NCBI RefSeq assembly: GCF_000239815.1
Contig: NZ_CAFK01000293.1
Coordinates: forward strand, 1 to 64,000
Origin: Bradyrhizobium sp. STM 3843
Lineage (GTDB): Bacteria; Pseudomonadota; Alphaproteobacteria; Rhizobiales; Xanthobacteraceae
Reading direction: 5' to 3'
DNA: 64,000 bases
The notes below the pieces were generated by a model. That model ran no database searches, was not told the origin of the DNA, and was given only the letters and a program-made list of their open reading frames with translations. The translations under genes were made by a program, and so were the position numbers. Numbering within the stretch: position 1 is the first letter of the stretch; each line of letters opens with the position of its first letter. Of the stretch, positions 1-9,127 are shown in pieces.

Positions 1-36
1 ACCGCGATTGAAGCAACGTTTGGGGAGTGATCGAGG

Positions 37-897
37 ATGCCGATCAACTACGATGAGCTGATGGCGCTGAAGAACATCGGGCAGAATTATGCCTATGGCG
101 ATCGCGAGGTGATGCTCTATGCCTATGGCATCGGCATGGGCGCCGACCCGATGGACGAGAAGGAACTCGCTTTCGTCAACGAGGCCTGTGCCGAGCCACG
201 GCCGCTGAAGGTCGTGCCGACCTTTGCTTCCGTGGCCGCGTGGGGCGCGGGCCCCGGCGAGATGAAGCTCAACCGCGTGCTGGTCGTCGACGGCGAGCGC
301 GACATCACTTTTCACAAGCTGCTGGCAACAGCCGCCAAGATCACTGCCGACTCCACGGTGCTGGCGGTGTCAGACAAAGGCAAGGACAAGGGCGCCGTCA
401 TCCGCCATCAGACTATTTTGCGCGACGACAGCGGCGCGCGGCTCGCGACGCTGGTGGCCTCGCGCTTCGCTCGCGGTGACGGCGGCTTCGGCGGCCCCTC
501 CGGCGGAATCCCCGATCCGCATCCGGTGCCGACGCGCGCGCCGGATATGAGCGTCGATATCGCGACCCGACCGGATCAGGCGCTGATCTATCGCCTCTGC
601 GGCGACCGCAATCCGCTGCACTCCGATCCCGAGTTCGCGCGCCGCGCCGGCTTTCCCCGGCCGATCCTGCACGGCATGTGCACCTACGGCATCACCTGCC
701 GCGCCGTGCTGCAGACCTATGCGGACTACGATCCATCAGCGTTCCGGCAGCACGGGGCGCGGTTCTCCTCGCCGGTCTATCCCGGCGAGACCGTGACTGT
801 CGATCTCTGGAAGGATGGCGATCTGATCTCGTTCGAGGCCAGAGTGAAAGCGCGCGAGGTCACGGTCATCAAGAACGGCAGGACGGTGTTGGGATGA
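37..897 (+). CDS. MaoC-type 2-enoyl-CoA hydratase (double hot-dog)
   Basis: The 286-residue protein has the size of eukaryote-like hydratase 2 (two hot-dog halves). The C-terminal half carries the hydratase-2 signature, with GDRNPLH followed by HGMCTYG; the Asp and His are the catalytic pair in this family. It would hydrate trans-2-enoyl-CoA to (R)-3-hydroxyacyl-CoA in the cytoplasm. The next gene is an SDR resembling the dehydrogenase half of peroxisomal multifunctional enzyme 2, so the two may do consecutive beta-oxidation-like steps. The start follows a GATCGAGG ribosome-binding site. The acyl substrate cannot be told. Confidence 0.85.
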   Translation: MPINYDELMALKNIGQNYAYGDREVMLYAYGIGMGADPMDEKELAFVNEACAEPRPLKVVPTFASVAAWGAGPGEMKLNRVLVVDGERDITFHKLLATAAKITADSTVLAVSDKGKDKGAVIRHQTILRDDSGARLATLVASRFARGDGGFGGPSGGIPDPHPVPTRAPDMSVDIATRPDQALIYRLCGDRNPLHSDPEFARRAGFPRPILHGMCTYGITCRAVLQTYADYDPSAFRQHGARFSSPVYPGETVTVDLWKDGDLISFEARVKAREVTVIKNGRTVLG

Positions 898-905
898 TAC
901 TCGCC

Positions 906-988
906 GTCATTCCGGGGCGGCCGCGACAGCGGCTGAACCCGGAATCTCGAGATTCCGGGTCTGGTCCTTCGGACCATCCCGGAATGAC
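906..988. repeat. 83-bp palindromic intergenic repeat, copy 1
   Basis: The element begins GTCATTCCGG and ends CCGGAATGAC, so its ends are inverted repeats. Inside are further small stems: CCCGGAATCTCGAGATTCCGGG in the middle and GGTCCTTCGGACC to its right. A second copy of the same length lies at 1900-1982. Such mobile, RNA-hairpin-forming intergenic repeats are common in Bradyrhizobium genomes. Here it sits between the hydratase and SDR genes. Confidence 0.85.
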
Positions 989-1008
989 AGCAAGATGAGG
1001 AGGCGCAG

Positions 1009-1887
1009 ATGGGATTGCTCGACGGCAAGGTGGCGCTGATCACAGGCGCGGGCGGCGGCTTGGGCGAAGCCTACGCAAGGCTGTTGGCGCGTGAGGGTGC
1101 GGCCGTTGTGGTCAACGATCTCGGCGGTCCGCGCGACGGCACCAGTGCCGATCAGGCGATGGCGGAGAAGGTCGTCGCCGCGATCAAGGACGAGGGCGGC
1201 CGTGCGGTGGCGAACCGCGCCGACGTCTCGACCATGGCCGGCGGCCAATCGGTGTTCGACGATGCCATCAAACATTTCGGCCGCGCCGACATTCTGGTCA
1301 ACAATGCCGGCATCCTGCGCGATCAGACCTTTGCCAAGTCCAACGAGGCCGACTGGGACAAGGTGATCCAGGTGCATCTCAAGGGCACCTTCTGCTGCAC
1401 GCTTCCTGTCTTCCGCTGGATGCGAGACAATGGCGGCGGCGTCATCGTCAATACGTCGTCGACCTCGGGCCTGATCGGCAATTTCGGCCAGTCCAATTAC
1501 GGCGCCGCCAAGGGCGGCATCTGGGGCCTGTCGAACGTGCTGGCGATCGAGGGTCGCAAATACAACATCCGGGTCTGGACGCTGGCGCCGGGCGCGCTGA
1601 CCCGGATGACCGAGGACCTGCCGCGCTACAAGGAGAATCCCGGCTCGGCGCTGACGCCCGAGGGCATCGCGCCGGCGGTGCTCTACATGGTCAGCGGGCT
1701 CTCCGGCGACCAGACCGGCAAGGTGCTCGGCGTCTCCGGCCCGCGCGGGGTCCGCGAGATGCGGATGATGGAGATGGAGGGCTGGAAGCCGCCTTTCACC
1801 GGCTGGAAAGCGGAGGATATTGTCAGCCATGCAGAGGAGATATTCTTCTCCGAAGAGGAGATCAGGAAGTCTGCGCGGCGGTTTTGA
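1009..1887 (+). CDS. SDR-family 3-hydroxyacyl-CoA dehydrogenase-like oxidoreductase
   Basis: Classical short-chain dehydrogenase of 292 residues. The N-terminal Rossmann motif TGAGGGLG binds NAD(P), NNAG follows, and the catalytic Tyr164-x3-Lys168 (SNYGAAKGG) is present. The stretch NDLGGPRDG after beta-2 is characteristic of the dehydrogenase domain of multifunctional enzyme 2 (HSD17B4-like), which suggests an NAD-dependent (R)-3-hydroxyacyl-CoA dehydrogenase. The C-terminal extension past residue 250 is longer than in minimal SDRs. A GAGGAGG ribosome-binding site precedes the ATG. It lies downstream of a hydratase, consistent with a side-chain or fatty-acid degradation pair. Substrate unknown. 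Confidence 0.85.
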   Translation: MGLLDGKVALITGAGGGLGEAYARLLAREGAAVVVNDLGGPRDGTSADQAMAEKVVAAIKDEGGRAVANRADVSTMAGGQSVFDDAIKHFGRADILVNNAGILRDQTFAKSNEADWDKVIQVHLKGTFCCTLPVFRWMRDNGGGVIVNTSSTSGLIGNFGQSNYGAAKGGIWGLSNVLAIEGRKYNIRVWTLAPGALTRMTEDLPRYKENPGSALTPEGIAPAVLYMVSGLSGDQTGKVLGVSGPRGVREMRMMEMEGWKPPFTGWKAEDIVSHAEEIFFSEEEIRKSARRF

Positions 1888-1899
1888 TGTATTGAGGTC

Positions 1900-1982
1900 G
1901 TCATTCCGGGCCGCTCGCGATAGCGAGCGGACCCGGAATCTCGAGATTCCGGGTTCGATGCTGCGCATCGCCCCGGAATGAC
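1900..1982. repeat. 83-bp palindromic intergenic repeat, copy 2
   Basis: Same length and architecture as the element at 906-988: GTCATTCCGG at the left end, CCGGAATGAC at the right end, and the shared central CCCGGAATCTCGAGATTCCGGG stem. The flanking stems differ in sequence but keep pairing (CCGCTCGCGATAGCGAGCGG on the left), which is compensatory change. An ATG inside its right end (1978) is in frame with the next gene but is part of the repeat. Confidence 0.85.
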
Positions 1983-1998
1983 TACGAAAGGATGGACA

Positions 1999-2952
1999 AT
2001 GAAACTCACCGCCGATGCCAAGGGCACCTTCGCGATCGCGCCGACGCCGTTCCATGATGACGGCCGGATCGACGAGGCCTCGATCGACCGCCTGGTCGAC
2101 TTCTATGCCGAGGCCGGCTGCGACGGCATCACGGTGCTTGGCATCATGGGCGAGGCACCCAAGCTCGATGCTGCCGAGGCCGAGCAGGTGGCCGTGCGTT
2201 TCGTCAAACGCGCGAAGACCATGCAGATCATCGTCGGCGTCTCCGCGCCGGGCTTTGCGACCATGCGTGCGCTCGCCCGCGCCACCATGGATGCGGGCGC
2301 CGCCGGCGTCATGATCGCGCCGCCGCCGCATCTGCGGACCGATGACCAGATCACCGGCTATTTCAAGCAGGCGCAGGAAGCGATCGGCGAAGACATTCCA
2401 TGGGTGCTGCAGGACTATCCGCTCACGCTCAACGTCGTGTTCACGCCAGCCGTCATCCGCAAGATCGTCATGGACAGCCCGTCCTGCGTGATGCTCAAGC
2501 ACGAGGATTGGCCAGGCCTGGAGAAGATCTCAGCCTTGCGCGGTTTCCAGAAGGACGGCTCGCTCCGGCCGCTGTCGATCCTTTGCGGCAATGGCGGGCT
2601 GTTCCTGGATTTCGAGATGGAGCGCGGTGCTGATGGCGCCATGACCGGCTATGCCTTCCCCGAAATGCTGGTCGACATCGTCAAGCTGTCGAAGGCCGGC
2701 AAGCGCGATGCCGCGCACGACTTGTTCGATGCGCATCTGCCGCTGGTGCGTTACGAGCAGCAGCCGGGCGCAGGTCTCGCCGTGCGCAAATATGTGCTGC
2801 AAAAGCGCGGCGCGATTGCCTCCGCCGCGCAGCGCAAGCCGGCCTCGGGCATCAGCGCCGCCGCAAAGGCCGAGGTCGACTATCTGCTGTCGCGGGTGGC
2901 GCGCTATGATCGCCGCGCCAATTTGCAGCCGCAATCAAGTGCCGCGGGGTGA
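1999..2952 (+). CDS. Dihydrodipicolinate synthase/N-acetylneuraminate lyase family protein
   Basis: A 317-residue class I aldolase-fold (DapA/NanA family) protein. It has the N-terminal ATPTPF strand, GIMGEAP at the place of the family GxxGE loop, the conserved Tyr in QDYP and the Schiff-base lysine Lys167 in MLKHEDW. It would catalyse a retro-aldol or hydro-lyase reaction through a lysine imine. Context beside hydratase and SDR genes rather than lysine biosynthesis argues for a catabolic aldolase or dehydratase. I place the start at 1999 after AAAGGATGG; the upstream in-frame ATG at 1978 lies in a repeat. Confidence 0.82.
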   Translation: MKLTADAKGTFAIAPTPFHDDGRIDEASIDRLVDFYAEAGCDGITVLGIMGEAPKLDAAEAEQVAVRFVKRAKTMQIIVGVSAPGFATMRALARATMDAGAAGVMIAPPPHLRTDDQITGYFKQAQEAIGEDIPWVLQDYPLTLNVVFTPAVIRKIVMDSPSCVMLKHEDWPGLEKISALRGFQKDGSLRPLSILCGNGGLFLDFEMERGADGAMTGYAFPEMLVDIVKLSKAGKRDAAHDLFDAHLPLVRYEQQPGAGLAVRKYVLQKRGAIASAAQRKPASGISAAAKAEVDYLLSRVARYDRRANLQPQSSAAG

Positions 2953-2955
2953 GCC

Positions 2956-3759
2956 ATGACTGAACCTGCCGCCATCCGTCCGGCCTCGACCGTGCTGCTG
3001 CTGCGCGACGGCGCAAGTGCCCGCGAAATCGAGGTGTTCATGATGGTGCGTCACCATCAGATCGAGTTCAACTCGGGCGCGTTGGTTTTTCCCGGCGGTA
3101 GCGTCGATAAGACGGACCAGGAGATCGCGGCGCGCTCTGAGCTGTATTCGGGTGGAGCGGATTTGGGCGAGGAAGCACTCGGCTTCCGCATTGCTGCGAT
3201 CCGCGAGACGTTCGAAGAAAGCGGCATCCTGCTGGCGCGGCCGCAAGGCTCAAACGCGTTGATCAGCGCGTCGCAGGCGCGGGAGATCGAGGCCGTCAGT
3301 CGTGCCGCCCTGTGCGAAGGCAACACGCATTTTCTCGATATCGTGGCCGGCAACGATCTCGTGCTCGCGCTCGACGCGCTCGTCCCTTATGCGCATTGGA
3401 TCACGCCGGAAGGCATGCCGAAGCGCTTCGACACCTGGTTCTTTCTGGCCGCGGCGCCGCCGGACCAACTCGGCGCCCATGACGGCAAGGAATCGACCGA
3501 CTCGATCTGGGTCTCGCCGCGCGAGGCGCTCGCAGGCGGCGACGATGGCCGCTTCAAGCTGCCGTTCCCGACCACGCGCAACCTGATCCGGCTCGGCAAA
3601 CAGCCTGATGTTGCCACGGCTTTGGCTGTCGCACAGCAGATGGAGGTCGTGACGGTGATGCCGGTCATGACCAAGACGGCCGATGGTGGGCGCCAGCTGC
3701 GTATCCCGCGTGAGGCCGGCTACGATGGGGAGGTGTTCGCGTTTGGGCCGGCCGGCTGA
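2956..3759 (+). CDS. NUDIX hydrolase
   Basis: A 267-residue protein containing the core Nudix motif RETFEESGI (REUxEExGU) preceded by FPGGSVD, so a Mg-dependent hydrolase of a nucleoside diphosphate linked to another group. Length and the N-terminal PASTVLLLRDG strand resemble the NUDT19-like group, some of which cleave CoA derivatives; that would fit the CoA-using neighbours but is inference. It starts 3 bp after the preceding stop, so it is probably co-transcribed with the aldolase gene. Confidence 0.85.
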   Translation: MTEPAAIRPASTVLLLRDGASAREIEVFMMVRHHQIEFNSGALVFPGGSVDKTDQEIAARSELYSGGADLGEEALGFRIAAIRETFEESGILLARPQGSNALISASQAREIEAVSRAALCEGNTHFLDIVAGNDLVLALDALVPYAHWITPEGMPKRFDTWFFLAAAPPDQLGAHDGKESTDSIWVSPREALAGGDDGRFKLPFPTTRNLIRLGKQPDVATALAVAQQMEVVTVMPVMTKTADGGRQLRIPREAGYDGEVFAFGPAG

Positions 3760-3843
3760 TTGGCGGTATTTGGTGCCGGGGGCACGAAAGCGGTTTTGTT
3801 CGTAATCTGTTCTGATATTCCGGACTCCGGTCGTATATAGTGC

Positions 3844-3862
3844 GGGTCCGAAAAGCGGACCC
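3844..3862 (+). promoter_or_regulatory. Perfect hairpin directly upstream of the sensor-kinase start
   Basis: GGGTCCG, a 5-base loop AAAAG, then CGGACCC, ending two bases before the ATG at 3864. This 7-bp GC-rich stem occupies the place of the ribosome-binding site, so it could limit translation initiation. Alternatively translation begins at the GTG at 3840 and the hairpin is coding. Confidence 0.4.
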
Positions 3863-3863
3863 C

Positions 3864-6551
3864 ATGCGTAGGCCAGCAGCCTTGGCGGCATTATCAAAAT
3901 TCATTCGGTTGAAGTCGTTATCGATCGGGCAATTGACCTTTGGCAGCTTTCTTCTGCTGCTCGCGGTGATCACTGCCACCAGCATGGCGAGCGTGATCGC
4001 GATCCGCCATATCGATGCGACCTTTGCCGAGCTGCAGCGGCTGCAAGGCGTCGGCGATCTCGCCGAAGAGATCGACCGGCGCATGAACGAGCTCCGACTC
4101 GCTGCGCGCGATTTCGTCACCGACCCCGGCGCACGCTCGGATCGGGTCGGGCAGGCGGCAACCGAGCTCGGGGCGCTCTTGAAGAAGACCCGGCTCGAGC
4201 TTGCGCCCGAGCAGCAGGCGACGATCGACGGTGTCGCTCAGCGGCTCGCCAATTATCGCGAGGGTATCGATCGCATCAGCGCCTTGATCGCGCATCGCGC
4301 CGAGCTTCTCGCCACGCTGCCGGCGGCGCGGGTCCAGTTCGAGGTGGCGATCGCCCAGATACCGGAGCGGTCGACGGCGCGGGCGCTGTTCCGTTTGCAG
4401 AACCAGGTGGGAGCCGCGCTGCTCGCGCGCGATCCCGCCGGCGCCGAGCAGGCTGCGCGCAGCATGCGGGCGCTGCAAATCGACGACCAGGCTCTGCGCT
4501 CGGCCACCGATAGCTACGCTGACTCCATTGTCGCGATCGCCGGGACGGAGGACGAGATCGCGAGGCTCGACAAGGAGGTGCTGGGAACCGAGGGCCGGCT
4601 GATCGGACGCGTCACTGAGCTGCTGCGGTCGCTGAGCGCCCAGCAGGGGCGGGTCCTGTCACGCGACTTCGCTCGCACGCTCGCCGAGACCAAATGGCAG
4701 AGCATCATTCTTGGGTCGACCGGCGTGCTGATCGGCATCTTTGCCGCTTTGTTCGTGGTTCGCCGCACGGTGCGGCCGCTCGCCTCCATCGCGGGGTCGA
4801 TCCGGGCGCTGGCCGCAGGCGAGAAAGACGCCTCAATTCCGCAGACCGAGGTCGAGAACGAGATCGGTGACATCGCGCGTGCGGCCGAAGTGTTTCGTCG
4901 CACCTTGCAGGAGGCCGATGCCGCGCGCGAGGCCGCGGTGCGGGCACTTGCCGAACAACGCCTTGCCGAGGAGAGCTATCGCAAGCTGTTCGAGGCGTCC
5001 ATTGATGGCATCTACGTCACCACGCCCGGCGGCCTGGTCGTCGACGCCAACCCCGCGCTCGCCAGGATCATGGGCTACGACTCGGCCAGTCAGCTGATCA
5101 CCGGCGTCAACGACATCGCTGAGACCATCTATGTGCATGCGTCGGCGCGCGAAGAATATCAGCGGCTGATGGGGCGCGACGGCATGGTGCGCGAATTCGA
5201 ATACCAGGTGCGTCGGCGCGACGGCGACATTCGCTGGCTTTCGGACAGCGCCACCGTGGTGCGCGACGAGAACGGCGAAGTAATGCGCTACGAGGGGATC
5301 GTGCGCGACATCACCGATCAGAAGCGCGCGGAAGATGCGATCGCGGAAGCGCGCAAGCTCCTGCAGCAGGTCATCGACACCGTACCCGCCGTCATCAACG
5401 TCAAGGACCGCAATCTGCGCTACGTCCTGATGAACCACTATATGGCCGGGATCTTCAACGTTGCGCCCGAGGAGGCGCTCGGCCGCACCACCGGCGAACT
5501 CATGTCGCGCTATGGCGCGAACAAGACCGACGAGAACGACAAGCGCGTGCTCGCAACCAACTCCGGTCTCGGCTTCTACGAGGAAGAGTATCTCGACTCG
5601 TCCGGCACTATGCGGCAATGGCTGGTCAACAAGATGCCGATCCTGGATGCCGACGGTGAGGTCGACCGGATCGTCACGGTGGCGCTCGACATCTGTGAGC
5701 GCAAGAAGAGCGAGCATGAGATGCGCAAGGCCAAGGAGGCGGCCGAGACGGCGCTGCGCAATCTCCGCGAGACGCAGGCCTCACTGATCGAGGCGGAGAA
5801 GCTGGCCGCTCTCGGGCGCATGGTTGCCGGCGTCGCGCATGAGGTGAACAACCCCGTCGGCATCAGCCTGACCGTGGCCTCCGCCCTCGAACGCAAGACC
5901 GAGCGGTTTGGCGAGGAGGTCGCGCGCGGCGAGCTGCGCCGCTCCAGTCTCAACGACTTCCTGGAGACCAGCCGCAATGCGGCGGGACAGCTCGTGGCGA
6001 ACCTGAACCGTGCTGCCGAGCTGATCCAATCGTTCAAACAGGTCGCAGCTGACCGCAACTATTCCGACCAGCGCAGCTTCGACCTCGCCGATCTGACCGA
6101 ACAGGTCGTCATGAGTCTGCGGCCAAGCCTGCGCAAGCACAATCTGACGCTCAATGTGGACTGCCAGCCCAATCTGGTCATGAACAGCTATCCCGGTCCG
6201 TATGGTCAGGTGCTGACCAATTTGTTTCTCAATGCGGTCGCGCACGCGTTTCCCGACGGCCGGCCTGGCATCATCGAGATCCAGGTTCGCGAATCCGGGC
6301 GGGACAATGTTGAGGTCATCTTCTCCGACAATGGCTGCGGAATGAGCCTCGATGTGCGCCGCCGCGCGTTCGACCCGTTCTTCACTACCCGCCGCGACCA
6401 GGGTGGCACCGGACTCGGACTGCACATCGTCTACAACATCATCACCAACCGACTCGGGGGCCGGCTCGATCTCGACTCCGAGCCCGGCGGCGGCACGCGC
6501 ATTCAGATCATTCTGCCGCGCATCGCGCCTTTGGAGCAGGCTGCGGAGTAG
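3864..6551 (+). CDS. Membrane PAS-PAS hybrid-type sensor histidine kinase with HAMP
   Basis: About 895 residues. Order: short cytoplasmic tail, a membrane segment, a long periplasmic helical sensor region, a second membrane segment near residue 300, HAMP, two PAS domains (roughly 370-490 and 500-620), a HisKA domain with phosphoacceptor His659 in GVAHEVNNP, and an HATPase domain with SDNGCGM, FDPFFTTR and GTGLGLHIV (N, F and G boxes). It autophosphorylates and signals to an unlinked response regulator, as none is adjacent. GTG at 3840 is an alternative start adding eight residues. The signal sensed is unknown. Confidence 0.88.
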   Translation: MRRPAALAALSKFIRLKSLSIGQLTFGSFLLLLAVITATSMASVIAIRHIDATFAELQRLQGVGDLAEEIDRRMNELRLAARDFVTDPGARSDRVGQAATELGALLKKTRLELAPEQQATIDGVAQRLANYREGIDRISALIAHRAELLATLPAARVQFEVAIAQIPERSTARALFRLQNQVGAALLARDPAGAEQAARSMRALQIDDQALRSATDSYADSIVAIAGTEDEIARLDKEVLGTEGRLIGRVTELLRSLSAQQGRVLSRDFARTLAETKWQSIILGSTGVLIGIFAALFVVRRTVRPLASIAGSIRALAAGEKDASIPQTEVENEIGDIARAAEVFRRTLQEADAAREAAVRALAEQRLAEESYRKLFEASIDGIYVTTPGGLVVDANPALARIMGYDSASQLITGVNDIAETIYVHASAREEYQRLMGRDGMVREFEYQVRRRDGDIRWLSDSATVVRDENGEVMRYEGIVRDITDQKRAEDAIAEARKLLQQVIDTVPAVINVKDRNLRYVLMNHYMAGIFNVAPEEALGRTTGELMSRYGANKTDENDKRVLATNSGLGFYEEEYLDSSGTMRQWLVNKMPILDADGEVDRIVTVALDICERKKSEHEMRKAKEAAETALRNLRETQASLIEAEKLAALGRMVAGVAHEVNNPVGISLTVASALERKTERFGEEVARGELRRSSLNDFLETSRNAAGQLVANLNRAAELIQSFKQVAADRNYSDQRSFDLADLTEQVVMSLRPSLRKHNLTLNVDCQPNLVMNSYPGPYGQVLTNLFLNAVAHAFPDGRPGIIEIQVRESGRDNVEVIFSDNGCGMSLDVRRRAFDPFFTTRRDQGGTGLGLHIVYNIITNRLGGRLDLDSEPGGGTRIQIILPRIAPLEQAAE

Positions 6552-6828
6552 GAGCAAGAGGAGTACGAGCAAGAGCTGCGCTGTTTTCGGCTCACTCGGA
6601 ACTCGCGTTGCTGTGAACGGATGGCACTGCATTTTCCCGTAGTGTTGCGTCTTGACTGTCACGAAGCCGCGAACGAATCTAATTCTGGCCCAGTTGATGC
6701 ATATTCTTCAACGCACCGTGGGGTGGTGCAGGAGCTAGATCGATATGAGCAACTGGATGTTTTCCGGCGGCCATGCGCCGCGGCAAGTTGGTGACGCGTC
6801 CCCCCGTAACGAGCATCGGAAGCAGCAG

Positions 6829-7197
6829 GTGAGGCGCTTGAAGCCATGCTTTCAAGTGACGGGTGCAGCGTTGCTGATCGCGCTTGCTGCGCCGCCCAGC
6901 TCAGCGCGCGACCGCGGCCAGTTTGTCAACTCGTCGCCGGAGATGAAGGCCTGGTTTGACGGTCTGCGCAGCGGCAAGGGGCCGTGCTGCTCAGATGCCG
7001 ACGGTTCGGCGGTGAGCGACGTGGATTGGGAAACGCGGAATGGTCACTATCGTGTACGCATCGACGGCGAATGGATCGACGTACCGGATGACGCCGTGAT
7101 CACCGAACCGAACCGGGTCGGCCGCACCATGGTGTGGCCGATGCGCGGCTATCAGGGCGTGTCGATTCGCTGCTTCATGCCGGGCAGCATGACGTAG
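6829..7197 (+). CDS. Small exported protein of unknown function
   Basis: With the GTG start at 6829 the product is about 122 residues. It begins with a clear signal peptide (basic start, hydrophobic LLIALAAP, cleavage near SSARD), then a mature domain with CC, WIDVPDDAV and a C-terminal IRCFMPG. Two adjacent Cys plus a late Cys suggest disulphides. An ATG at 6745 with AGGAG upstream is in frame and would add 28 residues before the signal peptide. I recognise the type as a common rhizobial exported orphan but no function is known to me. Confidence 0.7.
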   Translation: MRRLKPCFQVTGAALLIALAAPPSSARDRGQFVNSSPEMKAWFDGLRSGKGPCCSDADGSAVSDVDWETRNGHYRVRIDGEWIDVPDDAVITEPNRVGRTMVWPMRGYQGVSIRCFMPGSMT

Positions 7198-7231
7198 GCG
7201 GCGCAGGCCGCCGCAAGTCGCTGCAGCCTGT

Positions 7232-7615
7232 TCATGCGTATTTCTTGTCGCGCTCGAGCAGCTCGACCGAGATGCCTTCCGGGCCGCGGATGAAGCAGAT
7301 CCGCACGCCGGGCCGGATCGTGGTGGGCTCGGTCGTGAACGTCACGCCCTTGCCCTTGAGTTCGGCTGCCACGGCGTCGATGTCCTTCACCGTGAGGCCG
7401 AAATGATCGAGCCCCTGATGCGGCGTCACGGGAGGCGCGCCGACGCCGTCGCCGGGCTCGACCTTGGCGATGAACACGCTGGCGCCGCCCAACCTGACGT
7501 CAATGCGACCAGGGTTGCGGATGATCTCGCCCCCGAGAATATCGTGGAGCCACGTCGCTGTCGCTTCGGGATCGGGGCTGCGCAGGTGAATGTGGTCCCA
7601 GGTGACCTCGGGCAT
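7232..7615 (-). CDS. VOC-family (glyoxalase/dioxygenase-fold) protein
   Basis: A 127-residue single-module vicinal-oxygen-chelate protein. The N-terminal WDHIHLRSPDP and the central LDHFGLTVKD are the paired beta-alpha-beta motifs that carry the metal-binding His, and a C-terminal GPEGISVELLERD supplies the Glu. Probably a metal-dependent lyase or isomerase dimer; the substrate cannot be deduced. The start is MPEV at 7615. The reading frame is open further upstream to 7786, but that part shows no family similarity. Confidence 0.8.
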   Translation of the reverse strand: MPEVTWDHIHLRSPDPEATATWLHDILGGEIIRNPGRIDVRLGGASVFIAKVEPGDGVGAPPVTPHQGLDHFGLTVKDIDAVAAELKGKGVTFTTEPTTIRPGVRICFIRGPEGISVELLERDKKYA

Positions 7616-7846
7616 GGGCGACGTCTTTCGTGATGATGTGACCGCGCTTCGGCGGCTCTCGCGGAGAAAGGATGGTGAGGGGGTCATGTTAGCGAGCGGA
7701 GCGCACCAAGGCCATCCCTGCCGGCAGCGGAGAATCATGTCCGGGAGTAAGCTTGCCCTCCAATCGTCGGCTTTACGTGGAACCAATATTGCCGCTGCGC
7801 ATTGGGATCTTGGAGCGCGGCTGACTGGGCCGTCGATGGTGCTGAC

Positions 7847-8518
7847 ATGAGCGCAGGGCTCTACCGCTTGCTGTGGCGCCGGTTCGGTGGAATCGGGACA
7901 TCATTCGGCGCCCGCGCGGCGAAGCCCATCCTGCCATGGAAGTCCGCGTTGATCGGATTGGCAGTGTTTGCGATCCTGCTGGTGGGCGCTGCCGCTTGGC
8001 TCGTCATGTCGGTTGATGACAGCGAGAGCGCGGACAGCACTGTGACGCAACTGACCGGCGACAATTCGGCGGACGACAGCTCAGTCACGACCGCCATGTC
8101 CTCTGATCCGCGACCAGCCTCGCCTGCTGGCCAAGGGCAGCCTGCGCCGGCCAGCCAGAGTCAAGCCAGCATAACCCCGGCCGCCCCGGCTATCGACGAA
8201 AAGCCGACCGGTGCGGTCGAGCCGTCACCATTGGATGGCTTGAGGATCAGCTCGCAATCCTGGCGCCGCGGTGGCCTCGGTTCCAAGGCGCTGGTCACCT
8301 TTACGCTGCGCAACAGCAATCTCTACGCGGTGAAGGATGTCGAGATCTCCTGTGCCTTTAACCGGCGAGATGGCAGCCACGTGACCGACCGAAGGCGGCT
8401 GGTTCCCGGTGAGGTGGACAAGAAGAGCCGCAAAACCTTCGCGGCGGTCCATGTCGGATTCGTCAACGTTAACGCCAGCAAGGCGAACTGCACTCTGGTC
8501 TCTGCGAGCAAAAACTAG
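7847..8518 (+). CDS. Membrane-anchored protein of unknown function
   Basis: A 223-residue product with one transmembrane helix near residues 30-55, a low-complexity Ser/Ala/Pro/Gln linker, then a compact C-terminal domain of about 85 residues (SSQSWRRGGLGSKALVTFTL onward) rich in beta-strand pattern. It looks like an Ig-like extracytoplasmic module presented by an inner-membrane anchor. No enzyme motif is visible. An in-frame TTG at 7802 is a less likely start. Confidence 0.65.
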   Translation: MSAGLYRLLWRRFGGIGTSFGARAAKPILPWKSALIGLAVFAILLVGAAAWLVMSVDDSESADSTVTQLTGDNSADDSSVTTAMSSDPRPASPAGQGQPAPASQSQASITPAAPAIDEKPTGAVEPSPLDGLRISSQSWRRGGLGSKALVTFTLRNSNLYAVKDVEISCAFNRRDGSHVTDRRRLVPGEVDKKSRKTFAAVHVGFVNVNASKANCTLVSASKN

Positions 8519-8634
8519 GAATTCTGCGCAAAGTTGCAGGCGCGTTGAACCGCCATGGCTCTGTCTGGAACATATTCTTGTAGTCCCGGTTAGGACGATA
8601 AGTCCGCGTCTATCGCGGACGGAGTGGTACTGTT

Positions 8635-9108
8635 ATGCCTCTGTTGCGCTATTTCGTGTTCGTCGGTGGAGCCCTGCTCGCGCTGTTGTTCGTCTGCGAT
8701 GCGGTCTTTCCGAGCGCTCCGCTCCCGACCCCGTCCAGCGCCGGCTACGAACTGCCCGCCATTCGCATTCGATCAAACAGCAAATGGCCTGAACGTGTCG
8801 TGATCGATACGTCGATCCCAACGCCGGCGCCGGCAAAGGTGGCCGCGGCCGAACCCGTTACCGCTGGGCCGGCGATGGCGCACGTGCGCGACGCGCTGGC
8901 ACAGATGCCGGCCAAGGAACTGAAGCCAGGGGTTGGCCAAGCGCAGCGGGCAGCGGCGCCGGCGCCAACCCGGGTTGCCGAGACGACGGCCAAACCAACC
9001 GAACCAAAACCGCAGCCGAAGCGGAAGAGCGCCAGGACTCATCCTGGACGACCCATGATTATCGTCGCACAGCAGCCGCGTTTCGGCTGGTTCGCTTCGA
9101 CCTGGTAA
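8635..9108 (+). CDS. Exported or membrane-anchored Pro/Ala-rich protein
   Basis: A 157-residue protein. Residues 5-22 form a hydrophobic signal or anchor, followed by a conserved-looking segment (YELPAIRIRSNSKWPERVVID) and then a Pro/Ala/Lys-rich tail ending in a basic stretch before the last strand. Composition suggests a periplasmic, partly disordered protein. No family recognised beyond similar rhizobial orphans. Confidence 0.65.
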   Translation: MPLLRYFVFVGGALLALLFVCDAVFPSAPLPTPSSAGYELPAIRIRSNSKWPERVVIDTSIPTPAPAKVAAAEPVTAGPAMAHVRDALAQMPAKELKPGVGQAQRAAAPAPTRVAETTAKPTEPKPQPKRKSARTHPGRPMIIVAQQPRFGWFASTW

Positions 9109-9127
9109 GCTGCCCGTTCTCCCGGGC

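Noticed and set aside
907..2502. Long minus-strand frame opposite the SDR and aldolase genes
   Set aside because: It is the codon-position shadow of clearly recognisable plus-strand genes, crosses a palindromic repeat, and has His/Arg/Asp-rich composition without motifs.
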